Below, piece by piece: positions 9,223-18,901 of a stretch of 64,000 bases of DNA. The notes under the pieces were generated by a model. It ran no database searches and was not told where the DNA came from. It saw nothing but the letters and a program-made list of their open reading frames with translations. Within the stretch, counting starts at the first letter, position 1. Every line of letters begins with the position of its first letter. The DNA is from Nannocystis sp. (GTDB lineage Bacteria; Myxococcota_A; Polyangia; Nannocystales; Nannocystaceae). The stretch spans positions 372,001 to 436,000 of the forward strand of contig JADJRG010000022.1 of the NCBI GenBank assembly GCA_016712315.1, read 5' to 3'. A program made the translations under genes and the position numbers.

Positions 9223-9268
9223 CGGGGTCTGTTGCTGGCCTGCGCGGATGCGGCCAACCCTCGCCGGA

Positions 9269-9298
9269 ACTATCCGAAAATTTGCCCGCACATGGCAA
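9269..9298 (-). promoter_or_regulatory. Possible sigma-70-type promoter for the HARE-HTH/lipB operon
   Basis: In the 98-base gap between the divergent HARE-HTH and ATP-grasp genes the minus strand reads TTGCCA, 18 bases, GATAGT, with an AT-rich patch (AAATTTT) in the spacer, which stands out in this GC-rich sequence. A start about seven bases further would give a leader of roughly 40 bases before the ATG at 9222. This rests on pattern matching only. Confidence 0.35.
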
Positions 9299-9320
9299 GT
9301 GCTGCTAGCCGCAAGGTGTC

Positions 9321-10286
9321 ATGGCCACGCAGCCCCTTCATGTCGGCGTTCTCTTCTCCGATCCGCGCCACGGCGGGGCCTCTGAGCCCGCGACAGCCGC
9401 CCTAGACCGCCGCAGCGCCGTCGATCTAGCCCAGGCCATCGAGGCGCTCGGCCACCTCAGCACGCTTTTACCTGCCGATGACGATCTCGGCCTCGCCCTC
9501 AGCCTCCGGGGCGCCCAGATCGACGCCTGCCTGATCGCCGCCCACGGAGATCTCGGCGGCAGCGGCAAGCTCCAAGAGCAGCTCGGGCGCTGCGCCATCC
9601 CCTGGGTCGGCGCCCCGGCGGCCGCCGTAGCCCTCGCCTACGACAAGATCCGAGCGCGTGAGCGCCTCGCCCGCTTCAACCTCCCGATCCCGACGGGGAT
9701 CGCCTGCACCCGCGGCGCCCCGCCTGATCGACGCGGCCTCCACCACCTCGGCTGGCCCTGCATTCTAAAGCCACGCAGCGGCAGCCTCTCCAGCGGCCTG
9801 CTCCGCCTCCACAGCTCGCGTGAGGTCGCTGACATCGCCCTCGACGAGCACCATCACGGCCGCGAGATCTTGATCGAGCGCGAGTGCGACGGCATCGAGG
9901 TCCAGGTCGTCGTGCTCGGCGGCAGGATCCTCGGAGCCATGCAGATCGAGCGCCGCCCGGGCGCGCTCACCGGCGTCACCGCGATGAGCTGCCCGCCCGA
10001 GCTGTCGAGCAGCGCCTTGGACGGCCTCCACCACCTCGCCCGCCACGCGGCGGAGGCGCTCGGCCTCGCGGATCACCTCTGCCGCGTCGACATCATGGTC
10101 AGCGACCGGCACAACGAGCAGATCCTCGAGGTCGAGCCGTTACCCCCGTTGAACCGCGACGGGGTCGTCGCTCGGGTCGCTCGCGCCGCCGGCCTCTCGT
10201 ACGAGCGCCTCGTCGCGACCCTGCTCGCTGGCGTCGCGCGGCCCCTCTACGCGCCCACGCGCGTCGCCGTCGAGGCGCGCGCCTAG
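9321..10286 (+). CDS. ATP-grasp protein related to D-alanine-D-alanine ligase
   Basis: 321 residues with the Ddl layout: an N-terminal Rossmann-like part (LHVGVLFSDPRHGGASEP), HGDLGGSGKLQEQL where Ddl has HGxxGEDGxxQ, AYDKIRARERL for the conserved AMDK helix, WPCILKPRSGSLSSG as the ATP-grasp strand, and the metal-binding end ILEVEPLPPLNRDG. Ddl normally reads EVNTxPGxT there; the Asn that binds magnesium is Glu in this protein and the Gly-Met-Thr loop is changed. It may therefore join different substrates, for example another dipeptide or an amino-acid amide, or act weakly. It starts at an ATG with AAGG just upstream, divergent from the HARE-HTH gene and convergent with the phosphoesterase gene. 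No mur genes are nearby, which argues against it being the main cell-wall Ddl. Confidence 0.85.
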   Translation: MATQPLHVGVLFSDPRHGGASEPATAALDRRSAVDLAQAIEALGHLSTLLPADDDLGLALSLRGAQIDACLIAAHGDLGGSGKLQEQLGRCAIPWVGAPAAAVALAYDKIRARERLARFNLPIPTGIACTRGAPPDRRGLHHLGWPCILKPRSGSLSSGLLRLHSSREVADIALDEHHHGREILIERECDGIEVQVVVLGGRILGAMQIERRPGALTGVTAMSCPPELSSSALDGLHHLARHAAEALGLADHLCRVDIMVSDRHNEQILEVEPLPPLNRDGVVARVARAAGLSYERLVATLLAGVARPLYAPTRVAVEARA

Positions 10287-10294
10287 CTCGCGCC

Positions 10295-11029
10295 TCACAC
10301 CCCGGCGAAGAGGCGCGCGCCGAAGCTGTCCGAGAGGCGCTGGTCGTCGAAGATCCGCTGCGCCGCCGCGGCCACGTCGTACTCGACGCGCTTGAACTGG
10401 AAGAGCCCGCGATCGCTGTCGTAGAGCGTATAGCTGGCCCTCGGGTCATGGTCCCGGGGCTGCCCCACCGAGCCGACGGACACGACGTAGCGGAATTCCG
10501 GGTGCACCTCGAAGTCCTTGGTCACCACCTCGTAGACCCGCTCGCGCGAGATCGCGAACGACTTACACAAGTGCGAGTGACCGATGAACGTGATCTGGCC
10601 GAGCTGATCCCAGATCGGCAGGCAGGTCGCCGCCTGATCGACGCTGAAGATGTACTCGAACTCCTCGAGATCGACCGGCGAACCGTGGCAGAAGTGCGTA
10701 TCGCCGTCGCGCTCGCTGTAGCGGAGCCCGCGCAGCCACGCCATGTTCTCGGGCCTCAGCACCGACGCGTGCAGGTCCAGCGCCACCCGCGCCGCCTCAT
10801 AGTAGTAGCTGTAGTCCATCCGGCCCGCGACCGCGGCGTCGTGGTTGCCGAGGATCGTGTACTTCGTCAGCCCTCGCACGCGGTCGCAGCACTCGTTCGG
10901 CTGCGACCCGTAGCCCACCGTGTCACCCAGGCAGATCAGCGCGTCGACCTTCTCTTTGTCGAGGCAGCGGAGCACCGCCTCGAGCGCGTGCAAGTTGGCG
11001 TGCGTGTCGCTGAAGATTCCGTAGCGCAT
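10295..11029 (-). CDS. Calcineurin-like metallophosphoesterase
   Basis: 244 residues with all dimetal phosphoesterase motifs in order: FSDTHAN, CLGDTVGYG, LGNHD, CHGSP, IGHSHLC and a final GSVGQPRD. The order and the GSVGQPRDHDPRASY ending are those of the YfcE/diadenosine-polyphosphatase-like group (bacterial and archaeal MPE of the DUF2437/MJ0936 type). Predicted to be cytoplasmic, since no signal peptide is seen. The substrate is not inferable; phosphodiesters and dinucleoside polyphosphates are both possible. The gene follows the CpXC/HEAT gene with a gap of only four bases, so the two are probably co-transcribed. Confidence 0.92.
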   Translation of the reverse strand: MRYGIFSDTHANLHALEAVLRCLDKEKVDALICLGDTVGYGSQPNECCDRVRGLTKYTILGNHDAAVAGRMDYSYYYEAARVALDLHASVLRPENMAWLRGLRYSERDGDTHFCHGSPVDLEEFEYIFSVDQAATCLPIWDQLGQITFIGHSHLCKSFAISRERVYEVVTKDFEVHPEFRYVVSVGSVGQPRDHDPRASYTLYDSDRGLFQFKRVEYDVAAAAQRIFDDQRLSDSFGARLFAGV

Positions 11030-11033
11030 AGCT

Positions 11034-13346
11034 CTACCCCAGTTCCTCGAAGTCGGCCTCGACCACCTCGAGCTCAGGCGTCGTGATCGCCTCGTACGCG
11101 CGACGCGCGAAGCCTCGCACCGCCGTCTCTTCGGCGAGGGGACGCTCCCCCCGGACCTCTTCGCCCGCCGAGTTCACGTCGCTCAGTGTAGCAAGCGCTC
11201 GCTGCGCGGCCGACGCGATCGAGGGGTCTTGGACCTCGACAAGCGCCTCGACCGCGTTCCGGCCGGGCCCGCCGCGGCTCTTCCCGTCCGAGAGCACGAC
11301 CTCCGCGAGCGCCCGCGCCACCCGCGGGATCGCCCGCTCCTTACGCGCGGCATCGGAGCGGCGGATCACGTCACAGAGCGGCCCGACGACCCGTGGGCCG
11401 TAGTTCCCGAGCGCCCGCGCGAGGTCGCGCCAGCCGTTCGTCGTCTCGCTGATCAGCCCGTCGCACAGCGCCTCGATCGCTCGGCTATCCCGCGCGAGGC
11501 CCAGCAGGATCGCCGCCGACTGCCGGACCTCGCGACGAGACGATCGCAGCACCTCGGAGAGCGGCAGCGCAGCTCGCGCTCCCAGCTCCGCCAGGGTCGG
11601 CAGCAGGGCCAAGATCTCCGCGTCATCGAAGTCCTCCATCGCGTGGAGCACCGCCTTGATCTGCTCGAAGGTCGGGTTGGATCCGAGCAGCTCGCTCGCC
11701 CGCGAGAGGCGCGTCTTCGGCTGGTGCAGCGCCTCGATCGCTGGCGCGCGCGCCGGCGCCGGCGCTGGCGCCTCGCCGATCTCCCCCGACGCGCTCATCG
11801 GCGGCTGGTGGCTGCGTCGTCGGCCCATCGGCCGCGCCGACTCGCTCCCCAGCGCCTCTTGTAGGTCAGCCGGGTGCGGCACCTTCTTCTTGTCACAGAG
11901 ATCGCGCAGCCGGAACCAGTTCTCCAGCTCGTTCTCGGCGCTGAGCGCCCCGCCGCGCCGCTGCGCCCGCGCCGCGACCATCTTACCGATCACCGCCGCC
12001 GCGCCCTCACCGCCCTCAAAGATCCGCCGCCAGAAGCGCGACGGCGGGCACAGCCCGTACTCGACCGCCGCCGCCAGCGCGCGCTTGCGCATCGCCTCGT
12101 ACGCGTCGAGCTCGAGCCCATCGACCTCGAGCAAGTGGCTGAGGTTCTCGCGCGTCGACGCCAGCTCGAGCCGCTCCAGCGCGGACCAAGCCGCAGCCGC
12201 GTCGGCGATCCCGTCGAACTCGCCGGCGCGCAGGATCACCGGCGCGGGTTGCAGGCGCGCCGCCGCCGACCCCGCAGCTAACGCCGCCTGGGCCTTGAGG
12301 AACGCGTCCGCCTTGAACTCCCCGCTCGCCAGCAGCCCCCGCGCCGACTCCAAGCACAGCGCCGCGTTGCGCTCGCGACCGGGCGCCGCGAGCTGGCGGC
12401 GCAGCGCCGTCGCCCCGCGCGCGCCATAGACGACCAGATCGAGCGCGAACTCGGCGGCCAGCCGCGAGAACACCTCATGCGCCTCGAGATCGCCGACATC
12501 GATAAGCCCGTCGATCACCGCCGGATCCGGCCCCCCCGTCACCACCCGCACCCCGAGCAGCGGATACACGAAGGTGCGCAGCAGCACCGGACGAACGCTC
12601 AGCGCCGCGGTCGCCCACAGCTTCGCGGTCGCCTCATCCAAGTGCACCCGCACCACCACGCGGTCATCGATCAGATCGACCTCACCGATCGCCTCGCGTT
12701 GGATCGGCCCGACCGGCGCGGGTGAAGGCAGCGGCGTCTCCTCCAGCGCCTCCTCCTCCTCCTCCTCCTCCTCCTCCTCCTCCTCCTCCTCCTCTTCCTC
12801 TTCGATCGTCATCTCGACGATCGTCACCTCGGTGTCCTCACTCGCCTGACGACCGACCTCCTCGATCGCGTCCGCGTCGAGCATCATCATCCCGGAGTCG
12901 CTGACCATCCGGCCGCTGGCGAAGCTCAGCGTCGGCTGCAAGAGCCACGGCTGGGTCGCGGCCGGCCGCGCCTCGAGCGCCGCCACGTGCTCACGCAGCG
13001 CCCGGAGCACCTCTCCGCGCTGCTGCGGCCCCATCACCAGCGACGCCTGCGACTTAGAAGGTCGGACCTCCAACCACTCTACCAGCCCGACCGCCTCACG
13101 CCCGCACGACGGGCATGAACCCGTCAGCGGCCCCATCTCATGGGCGCGGCGCGCCAGCTCTGGTGAGCGCTCGGCGTCGATCCAGCGCCATCGCTGCGCC
13201 GCAAAGTACACGCCGCACGCGCACGCATAAGAGATCTCGACAGCCCAAGTCCACGCAGCGCTGCTCTCCACGGCCTGGGACCATAGCCCTGCGGCGCGCG
13301 AGGTGTAAAGGCCGACGCTTGAATTCGCGAGTGATCTCGCCAGCAT
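11034..13346 (-). CDS. CpXC zinc-ribbon protein with poly-Glu tract and HEAT repeats
   Basis: About 770 residues. Near the N-terminus CACGVYFAAQRWRW and SCPSCGREAVG form the two cysteine pairs of a CpXC-type zinc ribbon. A run of about twenty glutamates near residue 200 splits this from the rest. The C-terminal third carries HEAT-like repeats (REVRQSAAILLGLARDSRAI, WRDLARALGNYGPRVVGPL). The start chosen is the ATG at 13346, which has GAGGTG six bases upstream; the frame continues to 13406 but would overlap the divergent gene at 13394. No catalytic motif is visible and the function is unknown; the build suggests a metal-binding, protein-interaction scaffold. Confidence 0.8.
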   Translation of the reverse strand: MLARSLANSSVGLYTSRAAGLWSQAVESSAAWTWAVEISYACACGVYFAAQRWRWIDAERSPELARRAHEMGPLTGSCPSCGREAVGLVEWLEVRPSKSQASLVMGPQQRGEVLRALREHVAALEARPAATQPWLLQPTLSFASGRMVSDSGMMMLDADAIEEVGRQASEDTEVTIVEMTIEEEEEEEEEEEEEEEEEEALEETPLPSPAPVGPIQREAIGEVDLIDDRVVVRVHLDEATAKLWATAALSVRPVLLRTFVYPLLGVRVVTGGPDPAVIDGLIDVGDLEAHEVFSRLAAEFALDLVVYGARGATALRRQLAAPGRERNAALCLESARGLLASGEFKADAFLKAQAALAAGSAAARLQPAPVILRAGEFDGIADAAAAWSALERLELASTRENLSHLLEVDGLELDAYEAMRKRALAAAVEYGLCPPSRFWRRIFEGGEGAAAVIGKMVAARAQRRGGALSAENELENWFRLRDLCDKKKVPHPADLQEALGSESARPMGRRRSHQPPMSASGEIGEAPAPAPARAPAIEALHQPKTRLSRASELLGSNPTFEQIKAVLHAMEDFDDAEILALLPTLAELGARAALPLSEVLRSSRREVRQSAAILLGLARDSRAIEALCDGLISETTNGWRDLARALGNYGPRVVGPLCDVIRRSDAARKERAIPRVARALAEVVLSDGKSRGGPGRNAVEALVEVQDPSIASAAQRALATLSDVNSAGEEVRGERPLAEETAVRGFARRAYEAITTPELEVVEADFEELG
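12751..12803. repeat. Trinucleotide (CTC/GAG) microsatellite coding for poly-Glu
   Basis: TCC repeats without interruption for about 43 bases and then becomes slightly imperfect (CTTCCTCTT). On the coding strand this is GAG after GAG, giving about twenty consecutive glutamates. The almost exclusive use of one codon points to recent expansion by slippage rather than an old acidic domain. Confidence 0.9.
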
Positions 13347-13393
13347 CTCAGCCACCTCGCACGTCCTCGCGGCGGCAGTGGTAAGGGTGGTGC

Positions 13394-14128
13394 ATGCAGG
13401 CCTCACCTCCGCTCCCTGCGGGCCTCGCCCCAGAGCACCTCGCGCGGGTCCGCGCCGACATCGATCGTCGCGTCGACGAGCTCATCCAGGTCTTCCGGGA
13501 GCAGCTGCGCCGCGCCCTCGGCGTCGAGCTCGATCTCTCCGTGATCTCCCTCGCCTACGTCGATCACTACCTCACCCTCGCGCGAGCCGAGCAGCGGGAG
13601 CCGATCCTCACCTTGCTGGCCGCTGGCGCGGGCGTCTACTTCGGCGAGCTCGTGCGCCGCGCGATCGGCGGGCACTGGCTCGGCGCCACCGACGATCCCC
13701 GCGCCTTGATCCTCGGCGTCGAGCCGGCGCTGATCACCTTCAGCCCCTTTGCGGTCGCCCTCGAGGCGATCGTCGGCGACAGCCTAGGGCTCGACGATCC
13801 ACGCCTCCCGCCCGGGTACCACCACGATCCAGGCCTCCACTTCCCCGGCGCGGCCCTCTCCCGAGCCGCCTCGACGGCCCCCGCTGACGACGAGCGTCAG
13901 GCCGAGGTCGACTGGTTACAGGAGCACCTCGCTGAGCTCGCGCCGGTCAGCGCCGATCACTTCTACAGCCTCACCTGCCGCCTCGAGACGCTGCAACTGA
14001 TCATCGAGCTCCTAGCAGGTCGTCAAGAACAGCGCGGATCTGAGCCCCGCGCCTACACATACGAGGACTACCTCTATCACCTGAGATCGCCTCCCCCTGC
14101 CGCCCCAGGTAGCGCAAAAAACCGATAG
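13394..14128 (+). CDS. Conserved hypothetical protein, possibly DUF3806-like
   Basis: 244 residues without signal peptide or membrane segment. The central part (GVYFGELVRRAIGGHWLGAT followed by a Pro-Phe pair in FSPFAVALEAI) resembles the pattern of the DUF3806 group (G..FGE.L....GG.W...Pf), though I only half recognise it. The last part ends YTYEDYLYHL. It begins 47 bases from the divergent CpXC gene and ends 12 bases before the first giant TPR gene, so it is probably the first gene of that operon. No enzymatic motif is visible and the function is unknown. Confidence 0.75.
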   Translation: MQASPPLPAGLAPEHLARVRADIDRRVDELIQVFREQLRRALGVELDLSVISLAYVDHYLTLARAEQREPILTLLAAGAGVYFGELVRRAIGGHWLGATDDPRALILGVEPALITFSPFAVALEAIVGDSLGLDDPRLPPGYHHDPGLHFPGAALSRAASTAPADDERQAEVDWLQEHLAELAPVSADHFYSLTCRLETLQLIIELLAGRQEQRGSEPRAYTYEDYLYHLRSPPPAAPGSAKNR

Positions 14129-14140
14129 ACTGCGCCGAGC

Positions 14141-17100
14141 ATGTCAGCCGGCGCCGACGAAATGCCGCTCCTCGAGATGCTGCAAGTGCTCTCGCGGACG
14201 CCCGTGGCCGAGGCGCAGGTGCGGGCGGTGGTCGCCGTCACCTGCGGCCGCTGGTGCGCCGCCCGAGGCGAGGATAACGAGGCCTTGCGGCTCCTCGCCC
14301 ACGCCCTCGAGCTGGTCCCAGATCTCCGCCCGGCGATGCGCCTGCTCTACCGGATCTACCTCCGGCGCGGCGACGTCCGCAGCGCCGTTCGTTACCTCGA
14401 TCAAGAGATCCGAGCCACGCGTCACCCCCGCGAGGCCGCCGCCCTCTACCGCGAGCGCGGCAAGCTCGTCGAGACTCACTTCGGCGACCGAGGCGCCGCC
14501 CTCCAGTGCTACCAAGCCGCCCTCAAGGCGACCCCGCGCGACCTCGCTGTCCTCCGCTCCGTCGAGACCATCGCCCTCCACCGCGGCGACGTGTTCGGCC
14601 TCGTCACCAACCTCGAGCAGCAAGTCGAGGTCCTCCACGATCCCCTCGCGATCGCCGGAGTCCTCCGCGATCTCGCCCTCATCGAGGCCGGGCGTGGCGG
14701 TGATCTCTGGCTCGCCGCCGACATGTTGTCGGCCGCCCTCGACGAGGCCAAAGATCACCCCGGCCTCGCCGAAGATCTGCTCCGCGTCGCCGAGCTCGGC
14801 CGCGACCCGGAGATGCGCCTACGCGCCTACGAGGCCGCGGCCGAGGCCTCGCCTGAGCGCCGCGCCGCCGCCCTCACCGGCGCCAGCCGCGTCCTCCGCG
14901 AGCTGCGCGAGCGCCCGGCCTCCCTCGCCCTCATCCACGCCGCCGCGGACGCCCAGCCGCACAACCTCAGCCTCTGGCGCGGCCTCGAGCAGCTCAGCAT
15001 GGCCACCGCCCGCTACGACGCGGCGCTGCTCGCCTGCCTCGGCCAGCTCCGGGCGATCGGCGATCAAGACCTCCACGCCCGCGCCGAGCTCTATTACCGC
15101 GTCGGCAAGCTCGCGATGATCCGCCTCGATCGCGTCACCGAAGGGCTCGCTGCGATGCGCAAGGCGCTGCGCCTCGACCCGACCCACATCCCCGCGCTCG
15201 AGGACTCCGGCCGCTACTTGATCGCCGAGCAGGCCTGGTCGCAGCTCTTAGAGCTGCTGCGCAGCCACGCCGCCAACGCCGAGGCCGCCGGGCTCAGCGC
15301 CGACGAGCGCGCCCAATCGCTGCTACGAGCCGGCCAAGTCCTCGAGGATCAGATCCGCGAGCCTGAGCGCGCCCGCGTGGTCTACGAGGAGGCGGTCGCG
15401 ATCAGCGCCTTCCGCCCCGCGATCGATCGCCTCGAGCGCCTCCTGCTCCAGCTCGGCCGCTTCGACGCGCTGCGCGAGCACTACCAGGCCGAGCTCGGGC
15501 GCGCCAAGGACAGCGCCCGCCGCGTCTTCCTCCTCTCCGTGCTCGGCCAGCTCGCCGCCCGCGACGCCGACCCCAGCGCAGCCACGCGCTTCTTCGTCTC
15601 GCTCCTCAAAGAGCGCCCGGAGCACCTCACCTCCCTGCAATCGCTCGCGCGCCTGCTCGCTCGCGCCGGCCGCCCCAAGGAGCTGCTCACCGTCACCGAG
15701 CAGGAGATCCGCCTCACCCGCAGCGCCACCCGCCGGGCCAAGCTCCTCCACCGCGCCGCCGAGCTCGCCCTCGGGCTCGGCGAGCGCGAGCGCGCCTACG
15801 AGCTCCTGCACGGCGCCCTCGCCGACGCCGATGACCATGAGGCCAGCATCGACCTGCTCGACACGCTGCTCCGCCAGGACGGCGACGAGGACCAGCTCGC
15901 CCAGCTCCTCCGCCGCCGCCTCGCCCACACCGACGATCGCGAGCGCCGCGTCGCCCTCCACCTCGACCTCGCCGCCCTGCTCGCCACCCGCCTCGGCGAG
16001 AAGGAGCCCGCGCTCGCCGAGATCGACGCCCTGCTCGCCGCCTGGCCCGGCCACCTCCCCGGCCTCCACCGCGGCGAGCGCCTCGCGGTCGATCTCCGCC
16101 GCTGGGGCCTCCTGGTCAAGATGCTGCGAGAGCACATCAAGGCGGCCAAGAGCTCGCGCAGCCGCGCCCTGCTCTTCCTCCGCCTCGCGCAGATCCGCAG
16201 CCGCGAGCTCGGAGAGCTCACCGAGGCGATCGCCGATCTACGCGCCGCCCTCCAGCTCTGGCCCGAGCTCGGGGTCGCCCGCGCTCACCTCCTCGATCTC
16301 TGCCTCGCCACCGGCGACGCCGCCACCCTCCGCGCCGCCGCCCTGGACGGCCTCGCCCGCGAGCGCAGCCCCGGTGAGCGCCGCGCCCACGCCCTCCTGC
16401 TCGCCGCGCACACCGACGCCCCCGAGCTCGCGATTCAGTACCTGAGCGCCGCCGCCGCCGCCGATCCCGCCGATCTCACGACCCAGCTCCGCCTCACACG
16501 AGCCGCCCGCGCGTGCGCCCAACCGGGCCTCGTCATCGCCGCGGCGACCGCCGCCGCCGCCCGCCTGGACGCCGACGCTGAGGCCACAGAGCGGGGCTTC
16601 CCTGCGGCGCTCCGTCTCCTCGCCGCCGCCGCGCAGGAGCAGCGCGGCGAGCTCACCGCGGCCGAAGACGCGCTCGCGCCGCTGCTCAGCACCCCCCTCG
16701 CGCCCCTCGCCCGACGCGCCCGCGCCCGCATCCAAGCGGAGCGCGGCGAGGCCACCGCCCGCAGCATCGACGCCCTCCTCGCCGCCGCCGCCAGCGCCTC
16801 ACCGCTGGGGAGCGCCGCGCTCCGCGCCCGCGCCGCCGCCCTCCTGCTCGCGGAGCGCGATCTCGAGCGCGCCCACGAGGCCGTCAAAGCCGCGCTCCAA
16901 GGCGCCCCCGACTACCTGCCCGCGTACTTCATCCTCGTCGACATCGAGCTCGCCCGCGGCCAGCGCAGCGCCGCGATCACCGCCCTCGAGGGCCTCGCCG
17001 ATCGCCTCCACGACCCAGGACCCACCGCCGATCTGCTCTGCCGCGCCGGCCTGCTCGCCCTCGATCACGAGGACCCCGACGAGCGCCCCTTCCTCGCCTG

Positions 17101-18901
17101 GCACCTCTTTGGCCGCGCGTTGAGCGTCGCCCCCGCCTCGGAGCTCGCCTTCTGCGGCCTCTGGCAGGCCCTGCACCGCTTCGGCAAGGCCGGCGCCCCC
17201 CTCCTCGCCGATCCTCTCCACCGCCGCCTCGACGTGCTCAGCCGCACCGGCGGCCTCGACAGCGACCAGCTCCGCGCGCTCGCCCACGTCGCCATGGCCA
17301 GCGATGGGCCGCGCGTCGCCACCGCGATCTTGGAGAAGGGCGTCGCCGTCGCCGGCTTCGACGCCCCCGTCTACGTCGAGCTCGCCCGCGCCTACGCCCA
17401 CCTCGATCGTTGGAGCGACGCGGTCCCGCACCTCCAGACCGCCCTCAACCTCGAGCCGCTGAGCGATCGCAGGGCCGCCATCCACGCCCTTCTCGCCGAG
17501 GCCCACGAGCGCGCCGGCAGCCGCGAGCCCGCGATCCGCCACCACATCCAGGCCAGCCTCGCCGGCTACTACCCCCGCCACGGCCTCAAGTCCGCCGAGC
17601 GGCTCGCCAGCGAGATCGGCAGCGTCGCGCAGCGCATCGAGGTCCTCCGCCTGCTCGTCGAGATCGGCGACACCGACGACAAGATCCGCGGCCTGCGGGC
17701 GCTCGCCGAGATCTACGCGGGCCCCCGCGGCGAGCCCAAGGAGGCGATCCTTCAGCTCCGCCACCTGCTCCGCTTGGAGCCCACCGATCACCCCGCGATC
17801 GACGGTCTCCGCCAGCTCCTCCTCGATCAAGAGCGCGGCGAAGAGGCCCGCGCCGTCACCATCGCCGGCGTCGCGGCTCACCGCACGGCCCTCCGGCGCC
17901 GCGGCCTCCGCGGCCGCCACGGCGAGCACGATCCAGGCCTCGTCGTCGGCCTCCACCGCCTCTTCGACGCCACCGAGGAGCTGAACGGCGTCTACACCAG
18001 CGCCGCCATCCTCGAGATCCTCGATCCCAAGCTCATCCCGCCCGGCCGCGCCTGCGAGGACGTGATGCCCGAGCCGTGGCCCCTGCCGAGCCCCCGCGAG
18101 GACACCTTCGCCGCCCTCTGCGCCGGCAAGGACGCCACCATCGCCGCCTTCCTCCTCCTGCGAGAGGGCCTCAGCTACCTCCCCGAGCTCCCCGGCTACC
18201 CTGAGCCCCCCGCGCTGCTCTCGAGCCGCCTCAGCCTCCCCTCAGCCAGCAGCGTCGCCTCGGTCACCCACGCGCTCGCGCAGGCGCTCGGGATCCACGA
18301 GCCCGACGTCTACTTCAACCCGAACGACGACGCCCAAGTGGTCGCCTGGGGCAGCGGCACCCCCGCCTTGATCGTCGGCCGCAAGATCAACGCCGCCCCG
18401 AACAGCCCGTTCGCTCGCGACAAGATCGGCCGCGCCCTCTTCCGCCTCGCGCTCGGCGGCGATCACCTCGTCCAACGCGCCACCACGCCCGCCTTGGTCG
18501 GCGTGCTCGCCGGCCTCGCCGAGAGCGTCGGCGTCACCGTCGAGTTCCGCCAAGACTACGATCAAGAGGCGCGCGATCGAGTCCTCGACCTCCTCGCCAG
18601 CGGCGCCGGCGCGCTCGACTTCGGCGAGCACGCCGAGCGCCTCGCCGCCACCGTCGAGACCTTCGATCCGGCCCAGCTCCGCGCCGCCTTCGTGCTCGCG
18701 GAGGATCGCGCCGCCGTGCTCTGCGCCGCCGACCCGAGGATCACGATCCGCGACCTCCGCCGCACCGGCGCCCTCACGGCCGCGCGCGGCCAAGCCTTGA
18801 TCGCCTACCTGCTCTCCGACGACCACCTCTCGCTGCGTCGCGCCCTCGGCTACAGCATCGAGCTCGAGCTCGACATGGACGACGTCGAGGAGATCCCATG
18901 A
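14141..18901 (+). CDS. Giant TPR-repeat protein 1 of a coupled pair
   Basis: 1,586 residues built almost entirely of tetratricopeptide-like helical pairs, for example CYQAALKATPRDLAVLRSVE, ALRLDPTHIPALEDSGRYLI and HLQTALNLEPLSDRRAAIHA. From about residue 1360 it changes to a globular region (VYFNPNDDAQVVAWGSG, then IRDLRRTGALTAARGQALIA) that resembles the end of the next gene's product. No signal peptide or membrane segment is seen, so it is predicted to be a cytoplasmic scaffold. Its stop overlaps the next start as ATGA, which implies translational coupling and probably stoichiometric partners. Large TPR proteins of this kind are common in myxobacteria, some linked to gliding or polarity; which process this serves cannot be told from sequence. 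Confidence 0.9.
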   Translation: MSAGADEMPLLEMLQVLSRTPVAEAQVRAVVAVTCGRWCAARGEDNEALRLLAHALELVPDLRPAMRLLYRIYLRRGDVRSAVRYLDQEIRATRHPREAAALYRERGKLVETHFGDRGAALQCYQAALKATPRDLAVLRSVETIALHRGDVFGLVTNLEQQVEVLHDPLAIAGVLRDLALIEAGRGGDLWLAADMLSAALDEAKDHPGLAEDLLRVAELGRDPEMRLRAYEAAAEASPERRAAALTGASRVLRELRERPASLALIHAAADAQPHNLSLWRGLEQLSMATARYDAALLACLGQLRAIGDQDLHARAELYYRVGKLAMIRLDRVTEGLAAMRKALRLDPTHIPALEDSGRYLIAEQAWSQLLELLRSHAANAEAAGLSADERAQSLLRAGQVLEDQIREPERARVVYEEAVAISAFRPAIDRLERLLLQLGRFDALREHYQAELGRAKDSARRVFLLSVLGQLAARDADPSAATRFFVSLLKERPEHLTSLQSLARLLARAGRPKELLTVTEQEIRLTRSATRRAKLLHRAAELALGLGERERAYELLHGALADADDHEASIDLLDTLLRQDGDEDQLAQLLRRRLAHTDDRERRVALHLDLAALLATRLGEKEPALAEIDALLAAWPGHLPGLHRGERLAVDLRRWGLLVKMLREHIKAAKSSRSRALLFLRLAQIRSRELGELTEAIADLRAALQLWPELGVARAHLLDLCLATGDAATLRAAALDGLARERSPGERRAHALLLAAHTDAPELAIQYLSAAAAADPADLTTQLRLTRAARACAQPGLVIAAATAAAARLDADAEATERGFPAALRLLAAAAQEQRGELTAAEDALAPLLSTPLAPLARRARARIQAERGEATARSIDALLAAAASASPLGSAALRARAAALLLAERDLERAHEAVKAALQGAPDYLPAYFILVDIELARGQRSAAITALEGLADRLHDPGPTADLLCRAGLLALDHEDPDERPFLAWHLFGRALSVAPASELAFCGLWQALHRFGKAGAPLLADPLHRRLDVLSRTGGLDSDQLRALAHVAMASDGPRVATAILEKGVAVAGFDAPVYVELARAYAHLDRWSDAVPHLQTALNLEPLSDRRAAIHALLAEAHERAGSREPAIRHHIQASLAGYYPRHGLKSAERLASEIGSVAQRIEVLRLLVEIGDTDDKIRGLRALAEIYAGPRGEPKEAILQLRHLLRLEPTDHPAIDGLRQLLLDQERGEEARAVTIAGVAAHRTALRRRGLRGRHGEHDPGLVVGLHRLFDATEELNGVYTSAAILEILDPKLIPPGRACEDVMPEPWPLPSPREDTFAALCAGKDATIAAFLLLREGLSYLPELPGYPEPPALLSSRLSLPSASSVASVTHALAQALGIHEPDVYFNPNDDAQVVAWGSGTPALIVGRKINAAPNSPFARDKIGRALFRLALGGDHLVQRATTPALVGVLAGLAESVGVTVEFRQDYDQEARDRVLDLLASGAGALDFGEHAERLAATVETFDPAQLRAAFVLAEDRAAVLCAADPRITIRDLRRTGALTAARGQALIAYLLSDDHLSLRRALGYSIELELDMDDVEEIP

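Noticed and set aside
16799..17956. Minus-strand frame of 385 codons
   Set aside because: Shadow of TPR gene 1, no start signal or domain.
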